Below are positions 8,912 to 20,663 of a DNA stretch of 64,000 nt, in pieces. The position numbers and the translations under genes were made by a program. The first letter of the stretch is position 1, and each line of letters opens with the position of its first letter. A model generated the notes under the pieces. It ran no database searches and had not been told where the DNA came from. It was given only the letters and a program-made list of their open reading frames with translations. Origin of the DNA: Shinella sp. SUS2 (lineage in GTDB: Bacteria > Pseudomonadota > Alphaproteobacteria > Rhizobiales > Rhizobiaceae); the NCBI RefSeq assembly GCF_001262505.1, contig NZ_KQ410727.1, positions 124,001 through 188,000 on the forward strand, in the 5' to 3' direction.

Positions 8912-10471
8912 TCATTCGGCCGCGTCGCGGACTGCATCGCCGCCAAGCGGCGGCAGCCAGGTGTCGCCGGTCCAGCCACTTTCGTCGTAGTCGGCCATGC
9001 ACTGGTCGACCAGCGCCTCCATCTCCTTCAGCCGCCCGCCGCGCTCGGCGCCCTTCAGCACCTGCAGGCGCACTTCTTCCGGCGCGCCGGCATAGTTCAG
9101 CTCGTAGAGCGCGTGGCGGCCGCCGAATTCCGTGCCGGTCGCATCCCACAACAGCTTCATGATCTTGATGCGCTCGACATGGCCCATGTCGTTCGAGCCG
9201 CGCACATATTGCGCGAGATAGCGGTCGATCTCCGGGTTCGAGAAGTCTTTTGCCGAGGAGGGCAGGTAGATGAGGCCGGAGGCCACCGTGCGGCGAACGA
9301 TGTCGATGACCTTCGGATAGGCCTCCGACATGAAGGTGCGGTAGCAGAGCGCCGCCTCGAGGTTCGGCAGCACCGCGCCGTTCGCCCAGGGAATCGGGTT
9401 GTAGGCCATGGCGTTGGAGAAGGACCAGAACTGGTGGCGGATGGCGATCACCTCGCCGAGCATCGCCCGGTTGCCGCGGAACGCATCGCCGCCGGTGGCG
9501 CGCAGGGCCTTCGCGAGCAGGCCGGCGAGAAAGTCCATCTTCACCGCAAGCCGCGTGCAACCCTGGAAGCAGTAGCCGTGCATGAAGCCCGAGGCCGGGT
9601 GGAAGGACAGGATCTTGGCCGCGTCGCGCAGCACCAGCACGTCCTCCCAGGGCACGAAGACATTGTCGAGCACCAGGATCGCATCGTTCTCGTCGAAACG
9701 CGAGGAGAGCGGGTAGTCGAAGGGGTGGGCCGCGGTTGCCGCTGTCTGTTCGTAGGAGGTGCGGCAGAACATCTTCACGCCGGGCGCATTCATCGGCAGG
9801 ATGAACATGACCGACAGCGACGGGTCCTCGGTGACGGTCGCCGAACTCTGGGCGAGGAAATTGTAGTGGGTCAGCGCTGAGGAGGTGGCGACGACCTTGG
9901 CGCCCGAGACATAGATGCCGGCATCCGTTTCCTTCGTGATGTGCACGAAGACGTCCTTCACCGCATCGGCCGGTTTGTGGCGGTCGATCGGCGGGTTGAC
10001 GATGGCGTGGTTCATGAAGAGCACGCTTTCCTGCGCTCGGCTGTGCCAGGAAAGTGCATTGTCCTTGAACGGACCGTACCAGTCGGCATTGGCGCCGAGC
10101 GTGTTCATCAGTGCCGCCTTGTAGTCGGCCGTGCGACCCATCCAGCCGTAGGACATGCGCGCCCAGTCGGCGATGGCGCCCTGCTGGGCGACGAGATCGG
10201 CTGAAGAATGGGCGACGCGGAAATATTTGTGCGTATAGCCGCCGGAACCGGTGTCGGTCGGCGATGTCAGGCGCTCTTTGCGTGCCGGATCGTGCAGCGC
10301 ATCGTACATGCGGGCGATGGAGCGGGCTGAGTTGCGCATGGCCGGGTGTCTGGTGACATCGGCGATGCGCTCGCCATTGATATAGACCTCGCGCCCGTCG
10401 CGCAGGCTTGCGAGATATTCGGCGCCGGTGAACGGCCGGGTCTTGTCGCTGCGATGGTCTTCCGCGCGCAT
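8912..10471 (-). CDS. hpaB: 4-hydroxyphenylacetate 3-monooxygenase, oxygenase component
   Basis: Two-component FADH2-dependent hydroxylase, 519 aa, converting 4-hydroxyphenylacetate to 3,4-dihydroxyphenylacetate and so feeding HpaD. The chain opens with the family-typical RPFTGAEYLASLRDGREVY and contains YVSGAKVVATSSALTHYNF and LDNVFVPWEDVLVLRD. Start 10471 is supported by AAGGAGGAG upstream. It is the first gene of the hpa operon and is divergent from hpaA across 95 nt. Confidence 0.95.
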   Translation of the reverse strand: MRAEDHRSDKTRPFTGAEYLASLRDGREVYINGERIADVTRHPAMRNSARSIARMYDALHDPARKERLTSPTDTGSGGYTHKYFRVAHSSADLVAQQGAIADWARMSYGWMGRTADYKAALMNTLGANADWYGPFKDNALSWHSRAQESVLFMNHAIVNPPIDRHKPADAVKDVFVHITKETDAGIYVSGAKVVATSSALTHYNFLAQSSATVTEDPSLSVMFILPMNAPGVKMFCRTSYEQTAATAAHPFDYPLSSRFDENDAILVLDNVFVPWEDVLVLRDAAKILSFHPASGFMHGYCFQGCTRLAVKMDFLAGLLAKALRATGGDAFRGNRAMLGEVIAIRHQFWSFSNAMAYNPIPWANGAVLPNLEAALCYRTFMSEAYPKVIDIVRRTVASGLIYLPSSAKDFSNPEIDRYLAQYVRGSNDMGHVERIKIMKLLWDATGTEFGGRHALYELNYAGAPEEVRLQVLKGAERGGRLKEMEALVDQCMADYDESGWTGDTWLPPLGGDAVRDAAE

Positions 10472-10495
10472 GGTGATCTCCTCCTTGAAAATCCT

Positions 10496-10538
10496 GACAA
10501 ACGCTAAGTCGGGAGCGTCTGGAGTGCCATGGACAAAC
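10496..10538 (+). promoter_or_regulatory. GACAAAC direct repeats in the hpaB-hpaA intergenic region
   Basis: TGACAAACGC (core at 10496-10502) and GGACAAACAC (core at 10532-10538) match at 8 of 10 positions and are 36 bp apart, in the same orientation. AraC-family activators usually bind direct repeats in such divergent promoters, so these are candidate HpaA sites; spacing is wider than the usual 21 bp. Confidence 0.35.
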
Positions 10539-10566
10539 ACGGCAATTCGCTGGTACTTTTTCCGGC

Positions 10567-11448
10567 ATGATCGCTCGCAAAGATGTTCCCGCCTTCTTCG
10601 TTTATGGTGAACCGAGCCGTGTGCTCGACGTCGGGTTCCTGCATGTCGAGACGGTGATGGAGCGGAAAAGCCTGCATTTCGGCCGAGTCGCGCCGCACAA
10701 ACATCCGCTGATGGGGCAGGTCACCTACTGGTTCAAGGGCGAGGGCCGCTACAGGATCGAGGATCGGACTTGGAGTTTTTCCGCTCCGGCGATCAGCTTC
10801 GTGCCGAGCAACGTCGTGCACGGCTTCGATGTCGACGACCGGTCGGATGCCATCGTTGTCTCTATCTCGGACGACCAGCTGAGGGCGATGGCGCCGCAGG
10901 TGGATCTGGCGCTCGATGCGCCGGTGCTGCTTTCCGGTGCGGCGGATGCCCCCGGCTGGATGCGGATCGATACGCTGCTCGCCATGGTGATGGAGGAATA
11001 TCGCGGCGGCGCGGGAGCGAGCGAACGGGTGCTCGCCGGGCTGATCGCGGTCGTCCTCTCGCTGATGGCGCGACTTGGCGGCCCGGGCGGCTTTGCGGCG
11101 GCCTCGCCTGCGGTTGCGCTGGGGCTGGAGCTGCGCCGTGCCATCGACCGGCACTACCGGGAGGATTGGCCTGTCGGGCACTATGTCGAACGGCTGGCGA
11201 CGACGCCGCACCTACTCGACAAGGCGGCGCGTACGGTCTTTGGCCAGACGGTGAAGGATATGGTGCTGGAGCGGCGCTTGCTGGAGGCCAAGCGTCTGCT
11301 GCGTTTCACCATTCGCCCGGTGGAGGACATTGGCCGGGAGATCGGCTTCGAGGACCCCGCCTATTTCTCGCGTTTTTTCCGCAAGCGGGCCGGGCTTTCC
11401 CCGACAGACTGGCGTTTGCGAAATGCCGAGGCGTCCGGTGCCGGCTGA
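10567..11448 (+). CDS. hpaA: HpaA, AraC-family activator of 4-hydroxyphenylacetate catabolism
   Basis: AraC/XylS regulator of 293 aa with an N-terminal cupin sensor (HFGRVAPHKHPLMGQV, residues about 35-115) and a C-terminal pair of HTH motifs (about 195-290) including RRLLEAKRLLRFT and IGREIGFEDPAYFSRFFRK. HpaA proteins activate the hydroxylase genes hpaBC when 4-hydroxyphenylacetate is present. Divergence from hpaB supports this. It continues to within 115 bp of trmO. Confidence 0.9.
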   Translation: MIARKDVPAFFVYGEPSRVLDVGFLHVETVMERKSLHFGRVAPHKHPLMGQVTYWFKGEGRYRIEDRTWSFSAPAISFVPSNVVHGFDVDDRSDAIVVSISDDQLRAMAPQVDLALDAPVLLSGAADAPGWMRIDTLLAMVMEEYRGGAGASERVLAGLIAVVLSLMARLGGPGGFAAASPAVALGLELRRAIDRHYREDWPVGHYVERLATTPHLLDKAARTVFGQTVKDMVLERRLLEAKRLLRFTIRPVEDIGREIGFEDPAYFSRFFRKRAGLSPTDWRLRNAEASGAG

Positions 11449-11562
11449 GGCTGCTTGTGTCCGGTGTCAATCTGTCGCCGTCTTTGAGCCTGCTGGCCTC
11501 TTTCCCTCGCGGCGCCAGCCGGTTATCGTCGTATCCTTATAAATATAGCGATGGAGCGTTGC

Positions 11563-12051
11563 ATGGTCCGGCTGAATGAAATCCGCGAGAATGAAGTGGC
11601 CATCACTCCGCCGGAGACAGCGGATGCGCAGATTGTTTTCATCGGCCGGATTTCGACGCCCTGGACCTCGCGCATGGAAACGCCGCGTCAGGGGCGCCCA
11701 GATGGTCCGGTCTGCACCATCGAGGTCTTCGAGCCCTGGGTGCAGGCACTGAAGGGGGCAGAGCGTTTTGAACGGCTGGAGGTGCTCTACTGGCTTCACC
11801 AGTCGCGCCGCGACCTCGTGTTGCAGAGCCCCGCTTCGAACGGCGAAGTGCATGGCACCTTCTCGCTGCGCTCGCCTGTCCGGCCCAATCCGATCGGCAC
11901 GTCGATCGTCTTGCTGGAGAAGATCGAAGGCAGCCGGCTCTTCGTGCGCGGTCTCGACTGCCTCGATGGCACGCCGCTGATCGACCTGAAGCCGGATCGA
12001 AACCTGTTCAAACCGATTGCGCCGCCCCAGAAGGGCGATTTCGCGACCTAG
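11563..12051 (+). CDS. trmO: TrmO-type tRNA (t6A37) methyltransferase
   Basis: TsaA/YaeB family protein of 162 aa. The single beta-barrel SAM-binding domain is recognised from IGRISTPW, the [19 protein letters not shown] block and [16 protein letters not shown]. TrmO N-methylates threonylcarbamoyladenosine at tRNA position 37 in other bacteria. I chose ATG 11563 because GGAG (11553-11556) lies 6 nt upstream; ATG 11551 has no ribosome site. It is shorter than E. coli TrmO, lacking the C-terminal extension. Confidence 0.82.
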   Translation: MVRLNEIRENEVAITPPETADAQIVFIGRISTPWTSRMETPRQGRPDGPVCTIEVFEPWVQALKGAERFERLEVLYWLHQSRRDLVLQSPASNGEVHGTFSLRSPVRPNPIGTSIVLLEKIEGSRLFVRGLDCLDGTPLIDLKPDRNLFKPIAPPQKGDFAT

Positions 12052-12139
12052 CCCGTGTCTATGTGCACGAAGATCGGCGATTAACGGAATTCTCATAAGG
12101 CGCGATGCGGTTTTGCGCCCGGAACCATGCCGAAACACT

Positions 12140-12349
12140 TTAGTCGTCGATCGCCACCATCACGTCCGATGCCTTGATCAGCGCATAGGCCTCATGGCCG
12201 GCAGCAAGGCCGAGTTCGTTCACCGCATCATTGGTGATGGCGGCGGTGATGATCGAGCCGCCGACATCGATGCGGACATGGGCCGTTGTCGCGCCGAGGA
12301 CGACTTCGACGATCTTGCCCTTGAGGCGGTTGCGCGCGCTGACCTTCAT
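12140..12349 (-). CDS. Molybdopterin-binding Mop/TOBE-domain protein (molbindin-like)
   Basis: A 69-residue single Mop domain: MKVSARNRLKGKIVEV, then TTAHVRIDVGG and the SDVMVAIDD end. Molbindins bind molybdate or tungstate as oligomers and buffer the oxyanion in the cytosol. AGGAGGAA precedes the ATG. It converges with trmO and stands alone; no molybdate transporter is near. Confidence 0.88.
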   Translation of the reverse strand: MKVSARNRLKGKIVEVVLGATTAHVRIDVGGSIITAAITNDAVNELGLAAGHEAYALIKASDVMVAIDD

Positions 12350-12513
12350 GCGGTTCCTCCTGTTGCTGGAAGGGAGGTAGGAGAGCCGGGCCGGATTGGT
12401 AGTCCTCGCGGTGCTTTTTTGCTGGATGAAATGGGCTGCTATAGGTGTATAAATTCGTATTTGAATAGAGAATTCTTCTATGGCAGTGTTCGCCCTGCTT
12501 GGAGGAGGCCGGC

Positions 12514-13359
12514 ATGATCGTCGATACGCACCTGCATCTCATCTACCGGGACCGGCTGTCCTATCCTTGGCTTGCCGGCGCGCCGTCGCTCGATGCCGAT
12601 TTCACGCAGGAGATTTATGCGCGGGAGGCGTGCCGCCTCGGTATCGTCGCGGCGCTGCATATGGAAGTGGACGTCGCGGAGGGTGATATCGCGCGCGAGA
12701 CGGCCATGGTTGAAGGGCTTGCGGGGGAGGCGGGCAGCCTTCTCGTCGGTGCCATCGCCGCTTGCCGGCCGGAATCGCCGGATTTCCCGACCTATCTCGA
12801 GACGGTCCTTGCCAATCCCTTCGTTCGCGGTTTCCGTCGCGTGCTGCATGTCGTGCCGGATGATATCTCCGAAGGCACTCTCTTCCGCGAAAACATAGGA
12901 CGGCTGGCGGGCACCGGCCTCAGTTTCGACCTTTGCGTTCTGCCGCACCAGATCGAGAAGGCGATTGCGCTCGCCGACCTTGCCCCCGATGTTTCCTTCG
13001 TGCTCGACCATTGCGGCGTACCCGACATCAAGAGTGGCGGCTTCGATACCTGGAAGGGGCCGGTCGCAGAGATCGCGCGCCGGCCGAATGTCACGGTAAA
13101 GCTGTCCGGCATCCCCGCCTATGGTGGGGAAGACTGGACCCTGGAGGACCTGAAACCCTATTTCACCCACGTGGCGGAAAGCTTCGGCTTCCAGCGCATG
13201 GTTTGGGGCAGTGACTGGCCGGTCTGCACGCTAGGCGGTGGGCTTTCCACCTGGATCGGCGCGACGCAGGCGCTGCTGTCCGGCGTCAGTCTGGAAGACA
13301 AGTGCCGCGTGCTCTCGGAAAATGCCCGGCGGCTCTGGAAAATTGCGCCGGGAGCCTGA
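12514..13359 (+). CDS. Amidohydrolase family metal-dependent hydrolase (COG3618 type)
   Basis: TIM-barrel hydrolase of 281 aa. It opens with VDTHLHL, the metal-binding HxH of amidohydrolase-related enzymes; further signatures are FVLDHCGVP near the middle and MVWGSDWPVCTL near the C-terminus, with Asp as the last metal ligand. The start is ATG 12514 because GGAGGAGG is immediately upstream. Family members act on lactones and 2-pyrone-4,6-dicarboxylate-like substrates; the substrate here is unknown. It converges with thiE; the stops lie inside one palindrome. Confidence 0.82.
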   Translation: MIVDTHLHLIYRDRLSYPWLAGAPSLDADFTQEIYAREACRLGIVAALHMEVDVAEGDIARETAMVEGLAGEAGSLLVGAIAACRPESPDFPTYLETVLANPFVRGFRRVLHVVPDDISEGTLFRENIGRLAGTGLSFDLCVLPHQIEKAIALADLAPDVSFVLDHCGVPDIKSGGFDTWKGPVAEIARRPNVTVKLSGIPAYGGEDWTLEDLKPYFTHVAESFGFQRMVWGSDWPVCTLGGGLSTWIGATQALLSGVSLEDKCRVLSENARRLWKIAPGA

Positions 13360-13367
13360 CGTCAGGC
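13354..13367. repeat. Palindrome spanning the two convergent stop codons
   Basis: GCCTGACGTCAGGC is perfectly self-complementary and contains both the amidohydrolase TGA (13357-13359) and, on the other strand, the thiE stop (13362-13364). It may contribute to bidirectional termination, though no U-run follows. Confidence 0.5.
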
Positions 13368-13997
13368 GGTGCCGCCCTTCTGCAAGCTCCGTTCACGCCA
13401 GCGCGCCGTGCGCGCGATCCATTCGCGTGTGCGCGCCTCCGGATCTGCGTTCAACGTGATGTCGGTCACCACCGCGGCGCTGTCAGCGCCGTTTTCGAAG
13501 ACGGCTTCCAGGCGATCCGGGTTGAGGCCGCCGATCGCGACGAGGGGAACGGGCGCGATGCGCGCCTTCCAGTCGCTGAGCCGCTCGACGCCCTGCGGCG
13601 CCCATTTCATCTTCTTGAGGATCGTCGGCCAGACCGGGCCGAGCGCGATGTAGTCAGGCCTTGCCGCGAGGGCGATGTCGAGCTCTGCTTCGTCATGGGT
13701 GGAAAGGCCGAGCTTCATGCCGGCCGCACGAATGGCGCTGGCATCGGCGCTCGCCAGATCCTCCTGACCGAGATGCACGTAGTCGCAGCCCTCCTCGATG
13801 GCGATCTGCCAATAATCGTTGACGATGAGCTGGCAACCATGCTTCGCGCAGGTGGCTTTCGCCCGGCGGATTTCGTCGCGTAGCTGATGGTCCGGGATGT
13901 TCTTCATGCGCAGCTGCACGAGTTTCACGCCGATGGGCACCAGCCGGCCGATCCAGTCGGCACTGTCGACGATGAGGTAGAAGGGATCGAGTGTCAT
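13362..13997 (-). CDS. thiE: Thiamine phosphate synthase
   Basis: TIM-barrel enzyme of 211 aa joining HMP-pyrophosphate and thiazole phosphate. Recognised from [10 protein letters not shown] near the N-terminus, [26 protein letters not shown] and VAIGGLNPD. It overlaps the thiG stop by 4 nt and ends the thiCOSGE operon, so it is expected to be under the TPP riboswitch. Confidence 0.93.
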   Translation of the reverse strand: MTLDPFYLIVDSADWIGRLVPIGVKLVQLRMKNIPDHQLRDEIRRAKATCAKHGCQLIVNDYWQIAIEEGCDYVHLGQEDLASADASAIRAAGMKLGLSTHDEAELDIALAARPDYIALGPVWPTILKKMKWAPQGVERLSDWKARIAPVPLVAIGGLNPDRLEAVFENGADSAAVVTDITLNADPEARTREWIARTARWRERSLQKGGTA

Positions 13998-14767
13998 GAG
14001 AAGACCGCCTTTCCGATGACGGGGGTGGAGGGGACGGCCATGTCGCGCGGCTCCAGCGGTACGGCGGCGTGGGCAAGGCGGCCGGCATCGATGGCGAGCG
14101 CGAAGGCTTCGGCCATCGCCGCCGGATCGCCGGCGCCGGCGACGGCGGTGTTGAGCAGCACGGCGTCATAGCCGAATTCCATGACGCCGGCGGCGTGCGA
14201 GGGGCGGCCGATGCCGGCATCGACAATCAGTGGCACATCAGGGAAATGCGCCCGGAAAGTGCGCAGCGCCATCGGGTTGACCGGCCCCATGGCCGAGCCA
14301 ATCGGCGCGCACCAGGGCATCAGCACGCGGCAGCCGGCCTCGATCAGCTTTTCTGCGACGACGAGGTCGTCCGTCGTATAGGGGAAGACTTGAAAACCTT
14401 CGCCCGTCAGGATGCGTGCGGCTTCCACGAGGCCGAAGACATCGGGCTGCAGCGTGTCGTGATGGCCGATTACTTCGAGCTTGATCCAGTCCGTGCGGAA
14501 GACCTCGCGCGCCATCTTCGCCGTCAGCACGGCCTCCTGCACGCTGTGGCAGCCGGCGGTGTTGGGCAGGACATGCACACCGAGCGCATGGATCAGCTCG
14601 AAGAATGCGCCGCCCGCCTTGCCGCCGGCAGTTTCCCGCCGCAGCGACACGGTAACGATCTCCGCTTTCGCGCGCCGCACGGCCTCGGCGAGGATTGCGG
14701 GGGAGGGATAGCGCGCGGTTCCGAGCAGCAGGCGGGATTGAACCTCGATGTCGTAGAGTTTCAGCAT
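13994..14767 (-). CDS. thiG: Thiazole synthase
   Basis: TIM-barrel enzyme of 257 aa that builds the thiazole phosphate from deoxyxylulose phosphate, dehydroglycine and ThiS thiocarboxylate. [10 protein letters not shown] opens the chain; the Schiff-base Lys is K96 in DWIKLEVIG, and the phosphate-binding part includes [12 protein letters not shown]. It starts one base after the thiS stop. Confidence 0.96.
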   Translation of the reverse strand: MLKLYDIEVQSRLLLGTARYPSPAILAEAVRRAKAEIVTVSLRRETAGGKAGGAFFELIHALGVHVLPNTAGCHSVQEAVLTAKMAREVFRTDWIKLEVIGHHDTLQPDVFGLVEAARILTGEGFQVFPYTTDDLVVAEKLIEAGCRVLMPWCAPIGSAMGPVNPMALRTFRAHFPDVPLIVDAGIGRPSHAAGVMEFGYDAVLLNTAVAGAGDPAAMAEAFALAIDAGRLAHAAVPLEPRDMAVPSTPVIGKAVFS

Positions 14768-14768
14768 G

Positions 14769-14962
14769 TCAGCCTCCCTGCATGGGCGAGAGGATTTCGA
14801 TGCGGTCGCGTGTGCCGAGCGTGAAGCCGGCGCGATCCTCGCGGTGCACCAGCTCGCCGTTGACGGCCGTCGCCAGCCACTCGCCCTCGTAGTCGAGGGC
14901 GGAGAGAAGATCCGCGAGCGTGGTTGCCGCGATCTCCTGTTCCTCGCCGTTGATGATGAGGG

Positions 14963-14966
<4 letters not shown>
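14769..14966 (-). CDS. thiS: Sulfur carrier protein ThiS
   Basis: Ubiquitin-like 65-residue protein ending in the obligatory Gly-Gly (SPMQGG), which is adenylated and thiocarboxylated to donate sulfur to ThiG. AGGAGGGC precedes ATG 14966, and the gene overlaps thiO by 4 nt. No ThiF-like adenylase is encoded in the window, so activation must come from elsewhere. Confidence 0.94.
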
Positions 14967-17805
<2,839 letters not shown>

Positions 17806-17880
17806 CTAGAGCCGGAATGATGGAAAGACGCGTAGGCGGAATCCGGGTTGCGGATTTCGGGTTCCACAGCGCTTGCACCG

Positions 17881-17985
17881 TCCCTACGCCAGTATGAACT
17901 GGATCAGGTTCAACGGGTCACTGCGCTGCGAATGCCAGCAGTATCTCAGCCCCTTGTCGGGACCCCCCTGGTGAATGCTCTAAGC
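17881..17985 (-). promoter_or_regulatory. TPP riboswitch (THI element) controlling thiCOSGE
   Basis: On the minus strand the conserved CTGAGATAC (17943-17951) and GAACCTGATCCAGTTCAT followed by GCGTAGGGA (17881-17911) are present in correct order and spacing, starting with the GGGGGGTCCC P1/P2 side. It ends about 110 nt before the thiC start, leaving room for a ribosome-site sequestering helix. Confidence 0.95.
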
Positions 17986-18011
17986 AAAGACGCTGCCGGC
18001 TGATTTGTCAA
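17983..18011 (-). promoter_or_regulatory. Candidate sigma-70 promoter for thiC
   Basis: TTGACA lies at 18006-18011 on the minus strand, followed after 17 bp by a weak TTTGCT box. It sits directly upstream of the riboswitch. Confidence 0.45.
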
Positions 18012-18061
18012 CCGGGTAAAATTCGTAAGAAATTACTTACGTATATTGCGGTGCGAGAAGC

Positions 18062-18092
18062 AAAAAAACGGCGGGGTTTTGCCCCGCCGTTT
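18062..18092 (-). terminator. Rho-independent terminator of the Bax inhibitor-1 family gene
   Basis: Perfect 11-bp stem AAACGGCGGGG / CCCCGCCGTTT with a 5-base loop; on the minus strand the stem runs into a T-run of seven. Confidence 0.9.
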
Positions 18093-18114
18093 CCTCTTGA
18101 ATCATTTGCGAAAA

Positions 18115-18831
18115 CTACTCGCGCTCGCCAGTGAAATTCAGCAGAAGCTGGAAGATGTTGACGAAGTTCAGGTACAGCGAAAGCGCACCGAACACGGCCA
18201 TCTTCTGCTGCGATTCCTGGTCGATGTTTTCAGCATACTGCTGCTTGATGTTCTGCGTGTCCCAGGCGGTGAGGCCGACGAAGACGACGATGCCGATCAC
18301 TGAAATTGCGAACTGCAGCGCGCTCGAACCGAGGAAGATGTTGACGACCGAGGCGATCACGACGCCGATAAGGCCCATGATCAGGAACGAGCCGAACTTC
18401 GCGAGGTCACGCTTCGTCACGTAGCCATAGAGGCTCGTCGCGCCGAACATCGAGGCGGCGATGAAGAAGGTGCGGGCGATGCTCGTGCCGGTGAAGACGA
18501 GGAACACCGAGGCGAGCGACAGGCCCATGACGGCGCAGAAAGCCCAGAAGGTCATCTGCGCGGTGCTGGCCGACATCGTCTGGATCTTGAACGAGAAAAA
18601 GAAGACGAAGGCGAGCGGCGCCAGCATCACCACCCACTTCAGCGGTGAGGAGAAGATCGGCACGTAGAGGGCCGGCGTCGAGCCGACGATGAAGGCGATG
18701 AGGCCGGTGATCACAAGGCCGGCGCCCATGTAGTTGTAGACGCGCAGCATGTGCTGGCGCAGGCCCTCGTCGAAGAGGGCGGCCGACTGCGCCTGCGCGC
18801 CGTAGCCAAATCGCTGTTGTACGGGATCCAT
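18115..18831 (-). CDS. Bax inhibitor-1/YccA family membrane protein
   Basis: Integral membrane protein of 238 aa with seven predicted hydrophobic helices (first about residues 35-52, last about 210-230) and the family signature FVGLTAWDTQNIK. Members conduct protons or calcium or act in stress responses; the bacterial role is poorly defined. The start is ATG 18831, with AAGGAG 7 nt upstream. It has its own terminator. Confidence 0.88.
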   Translation of the reverse strand: MDPVQQRFGYGAQAQSAALFDEGLRQHMLRVYNYMGAGLVITGLIAFIVGSTPALYVPIFSSPLKWVVMLAPLAFVFFFSFKIQTMSASTAQMTFWAFCAVMGLSLASVFLVFTGTSIARTFFIAASMFGATSLYGYVTKRDLAKFGSFLIMGLIGVVIASVVNIFLGSSALQFAISVIGIVVFVGLTAWDTQNIKQQYAENIDQESQQKMAVFGALSLYLNFVNIFQLLLNFTGERE

Positions 18832-18862
18832 CGAATAACTCCTTCGGTTTGGACGCGGTTGA

Positions 18863-19636
18863 TCAGTAGAGCGTACGCGAAAGATCGCGCGCGGTTTCCG
18901 CCAGGTCGTCGGCCTTGCGGCTTTCCGAAACCAGCGCATAGGCGACATCGCCGATCTGCCAGTAGGCGGCACGGGCATTGTCGGCGTGGAAGAGCAGGAC
19001 GTGCTGCACGCCGAACGAGCCGGGGCGCACCGCAAAGAGCGACAGGCGCTCGCCCTTGCGTGGTTCCAGCACCAGTTCGACGCTCGGACCATAGGCCGAG
19101 GGGAAGACCTGCGTGTCGATCACGCCCCAACCCTTCGGCAGGTCCGGCAGCACGATCGCGGTTGCAGAGCGGATCTCGGCCGGATCGAAGGTCTCGGTTT
19201 CCGGCTGGGATGCCATGGTATCGCGCAGGAGCGTCGTCTTGTGCGCGCGCACCGCCTCCTCCACGAAGGCAGGCGGGGGCGTGGAGGCCACGACCTCGGT
19301 GGCGCCGAAGGGGCCGAGCACGGCATGGGCCGTCCAGCCGGCGGCCACGAAGAGGGCGATGGCTGCAGCACGGCGGAAGACGGAGAAGATGCGGCGACGC
19401 GACAGCGCGCGTTCCAGGAGCCGGGCGGCCTCGCGCGTTTCCTGCCGGGTCACCGTGCGGTGGTCGGCAAGTGCCAGGCGCAGCTCGTCGCGCACGCGCA
19501 GATCCTTCATGATCTGCGCCGCGACCTCCGGCCGTTCCGAAAGATAGGCCTCGACCTCGATGCGCCGGCCGACGGCGAGCTGCTCGTCGACATAGGCGTT
19601 GAGATCGGATTCGAGAATGGGGTCATTGCTTGTCAT
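18863..19636 (-). CDS. Anti-sigma factor, membrane-anchored
   Basis: Protein of 257 aa with an N-terminal cytoplasmic zinc-less anti-sigma-like domain (DLNAYVDEQLAVGRR, residues 8-60), one transmembrane segment near 90-110 (AAAIALFVAAGWTAHAVLG) and a large exported domain. It overlaps the sigma factor gene by 14 nt, the classical sigma/anti-sigma pairing, so it probably holds that sigma factor inactive. The signal is unknown. Confidence 0.83.
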   Translation of the reverse strand: MTSNDPILESDLNAYVDEQLAVGRRIEVEAYLSERPEVAAQIMKDLRVRDELRLALADHRTVTRQETREAARLLERALSRRRIFSVFRRAAAIALFVAAGWTAHAVLGPFGATEVVASTPPPAFVEEAVRAHKTTLLRDTMASQPETETFDPAEIRSATAIVLPDLPKGWGVIDTQVFPSAYGPSVELVLEPRKGERLSLFAVRPGSFGVQHVLLFHADNARAAYWQIGDVAYALVSESRKADDLAETARDLSRTLY

Positions 19637-20168
19637 CGCCAGTGCCTCCGACGATTCTGAGATGCGTGACGGGAGCGGCGCTGCCGCTCTGTTCAAAGGC
19701 GCGCAGCCGCTGGCGCGCGCGGGCGACACGCGACATCAACGTGCCGACCGGGATGCCGAGCGTTTCGGCTGCTTCCTGGTAGGAAAGTTCCTCGATCGCG
19801 ACGAGGTGCAACGCTTCGCGCTGTTCTTCCGGCAGGGCGAAGAACGCGTTGCGCAGCTGCGTCAGGCGCACCGAATGGTCCTGGTTTGCCGGGATGGAGA
19901 CCTCTGCCAGCTCCGCGGCGGCGTCGTGGCGGCGCTCCTGCGAGCGGCGCTGGCGCAGGCGGTCGATATGCGCATTGTGCAGGATCGACATCAGCCAGTT
20001 GCGTACGCTGGCGCCGGTGCGGAAGGTGGACTGCCGCTCATAGGCCTTGACCAGCGCATCGTGCACCAGGTCCTCGGCCTCGTCCGGATTGCGGACGAGC
20101 GAGAGCGCATAGCGCCTCAGCGCTGCGAGCTGTCCGATCACGTTGAAGCCGGGTGTCTTTCCGTTCAT
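19623..20168 (-). CDS. ECF-type RNA polymerase sigma factor
   Basis: Group 4 sigma factor of 181 aa with region 2 (residues about 15-70; RNPDEAEDLVHDALVKAYE) and region 4 (about 115-165; LPEEQREALHLVAIEELSYQ, then GTLMSRVARARQRLR). Co-transcribed with its anti-sigma factor. The target regulon cannot be read from the window. Confidence 0.9.
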   Translation of the reverse strand: MNGKTPGFNVIGQLAALRRYALSLVRNPDEAEDLVHDALVKAYERQSTFRTGASVRNWLMSILHNAHIDRLRQRRSQERRHDAAAELAEVSIPANQDHSVRLTQLRNAFFALPEEQREALHLVAIEELSYQEAAETLGIPVGTLMSRVARARQRLRAFEQSGSAAPVTHLRIVGGTGDDKQ

Positions 20169-20221
20169 ACCCCAATATACGAAAGCCGGGCGACGCCCAT
20201 TCCATCCCCTCCAGAAAAATT

Positions 20222-20659
20222 TCAGAGCCAGTGGAGCACGAGAGCGGCAAGCACGATATAGCGGCCGAACTTGGCAATCGAAACGACAGCAAGGAAGCGC
20301 AGGAACGGTTCACGCATGATGCCGGCCGCCACCGTCAGCGGATCGCCGATGATCGGCATCCAGCTCAGCAGCAGGCTCCACCAGCCGTATTTGCGATACC
20401 ATCGGCCGGCTCGGTCAAGGCTTTTGTCGCTGACGGGAAACCACCGCGCGCCGCGAAACCGCTCGACGCCACGGCCGAGCAGCCAGTTGACGACGGAACC
20501 CAGCACGTTGCCGATGCCGGCGATGAGGATCAGCAACGCAGGGGAATAGGTGCCGGTGGCCAGCAAGCCGCCGAGCACCGCTTCCGACTGGGCCGGCAGG
20601 ATGGTGGCGGCGACGAGCGCGGCGAGGAAAAGCCCGCCATAGGCGGCAAGCGTGCTCAT
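20222..20659 (-). CDS. YqaA/DedA-like (VTT domain) membrane protein
   Basis: Small membrane protein of 145 aa with about four hydrophobic segments. The motif LPAQSEAVLGGLLA in the first re-entrant region and GNVLGSVVNWLLGRG are typical of YqaA-type VTT proteins. Function unknown. It follows the alpha/beta hydrolase gene by only 4 nt, so it is probably the last gene of the preceding ABC transporter operon. Confidence 0.8.
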   Translation of the reverse strand: MSTLAAYGGLFLAALVAATILPAQSEAVLGGLLATGTYSPALLILIAGIGNVLGSVVNWLLGRGVERFRGARWFPVSDKSLDRAGRWYRKYGWWSLLLSWMPIIGDPLTVAAGIMREPFLRFLAVVSIAKFGRYIVLAALVLHWL

Positions 20660-20663
20660 CGGA

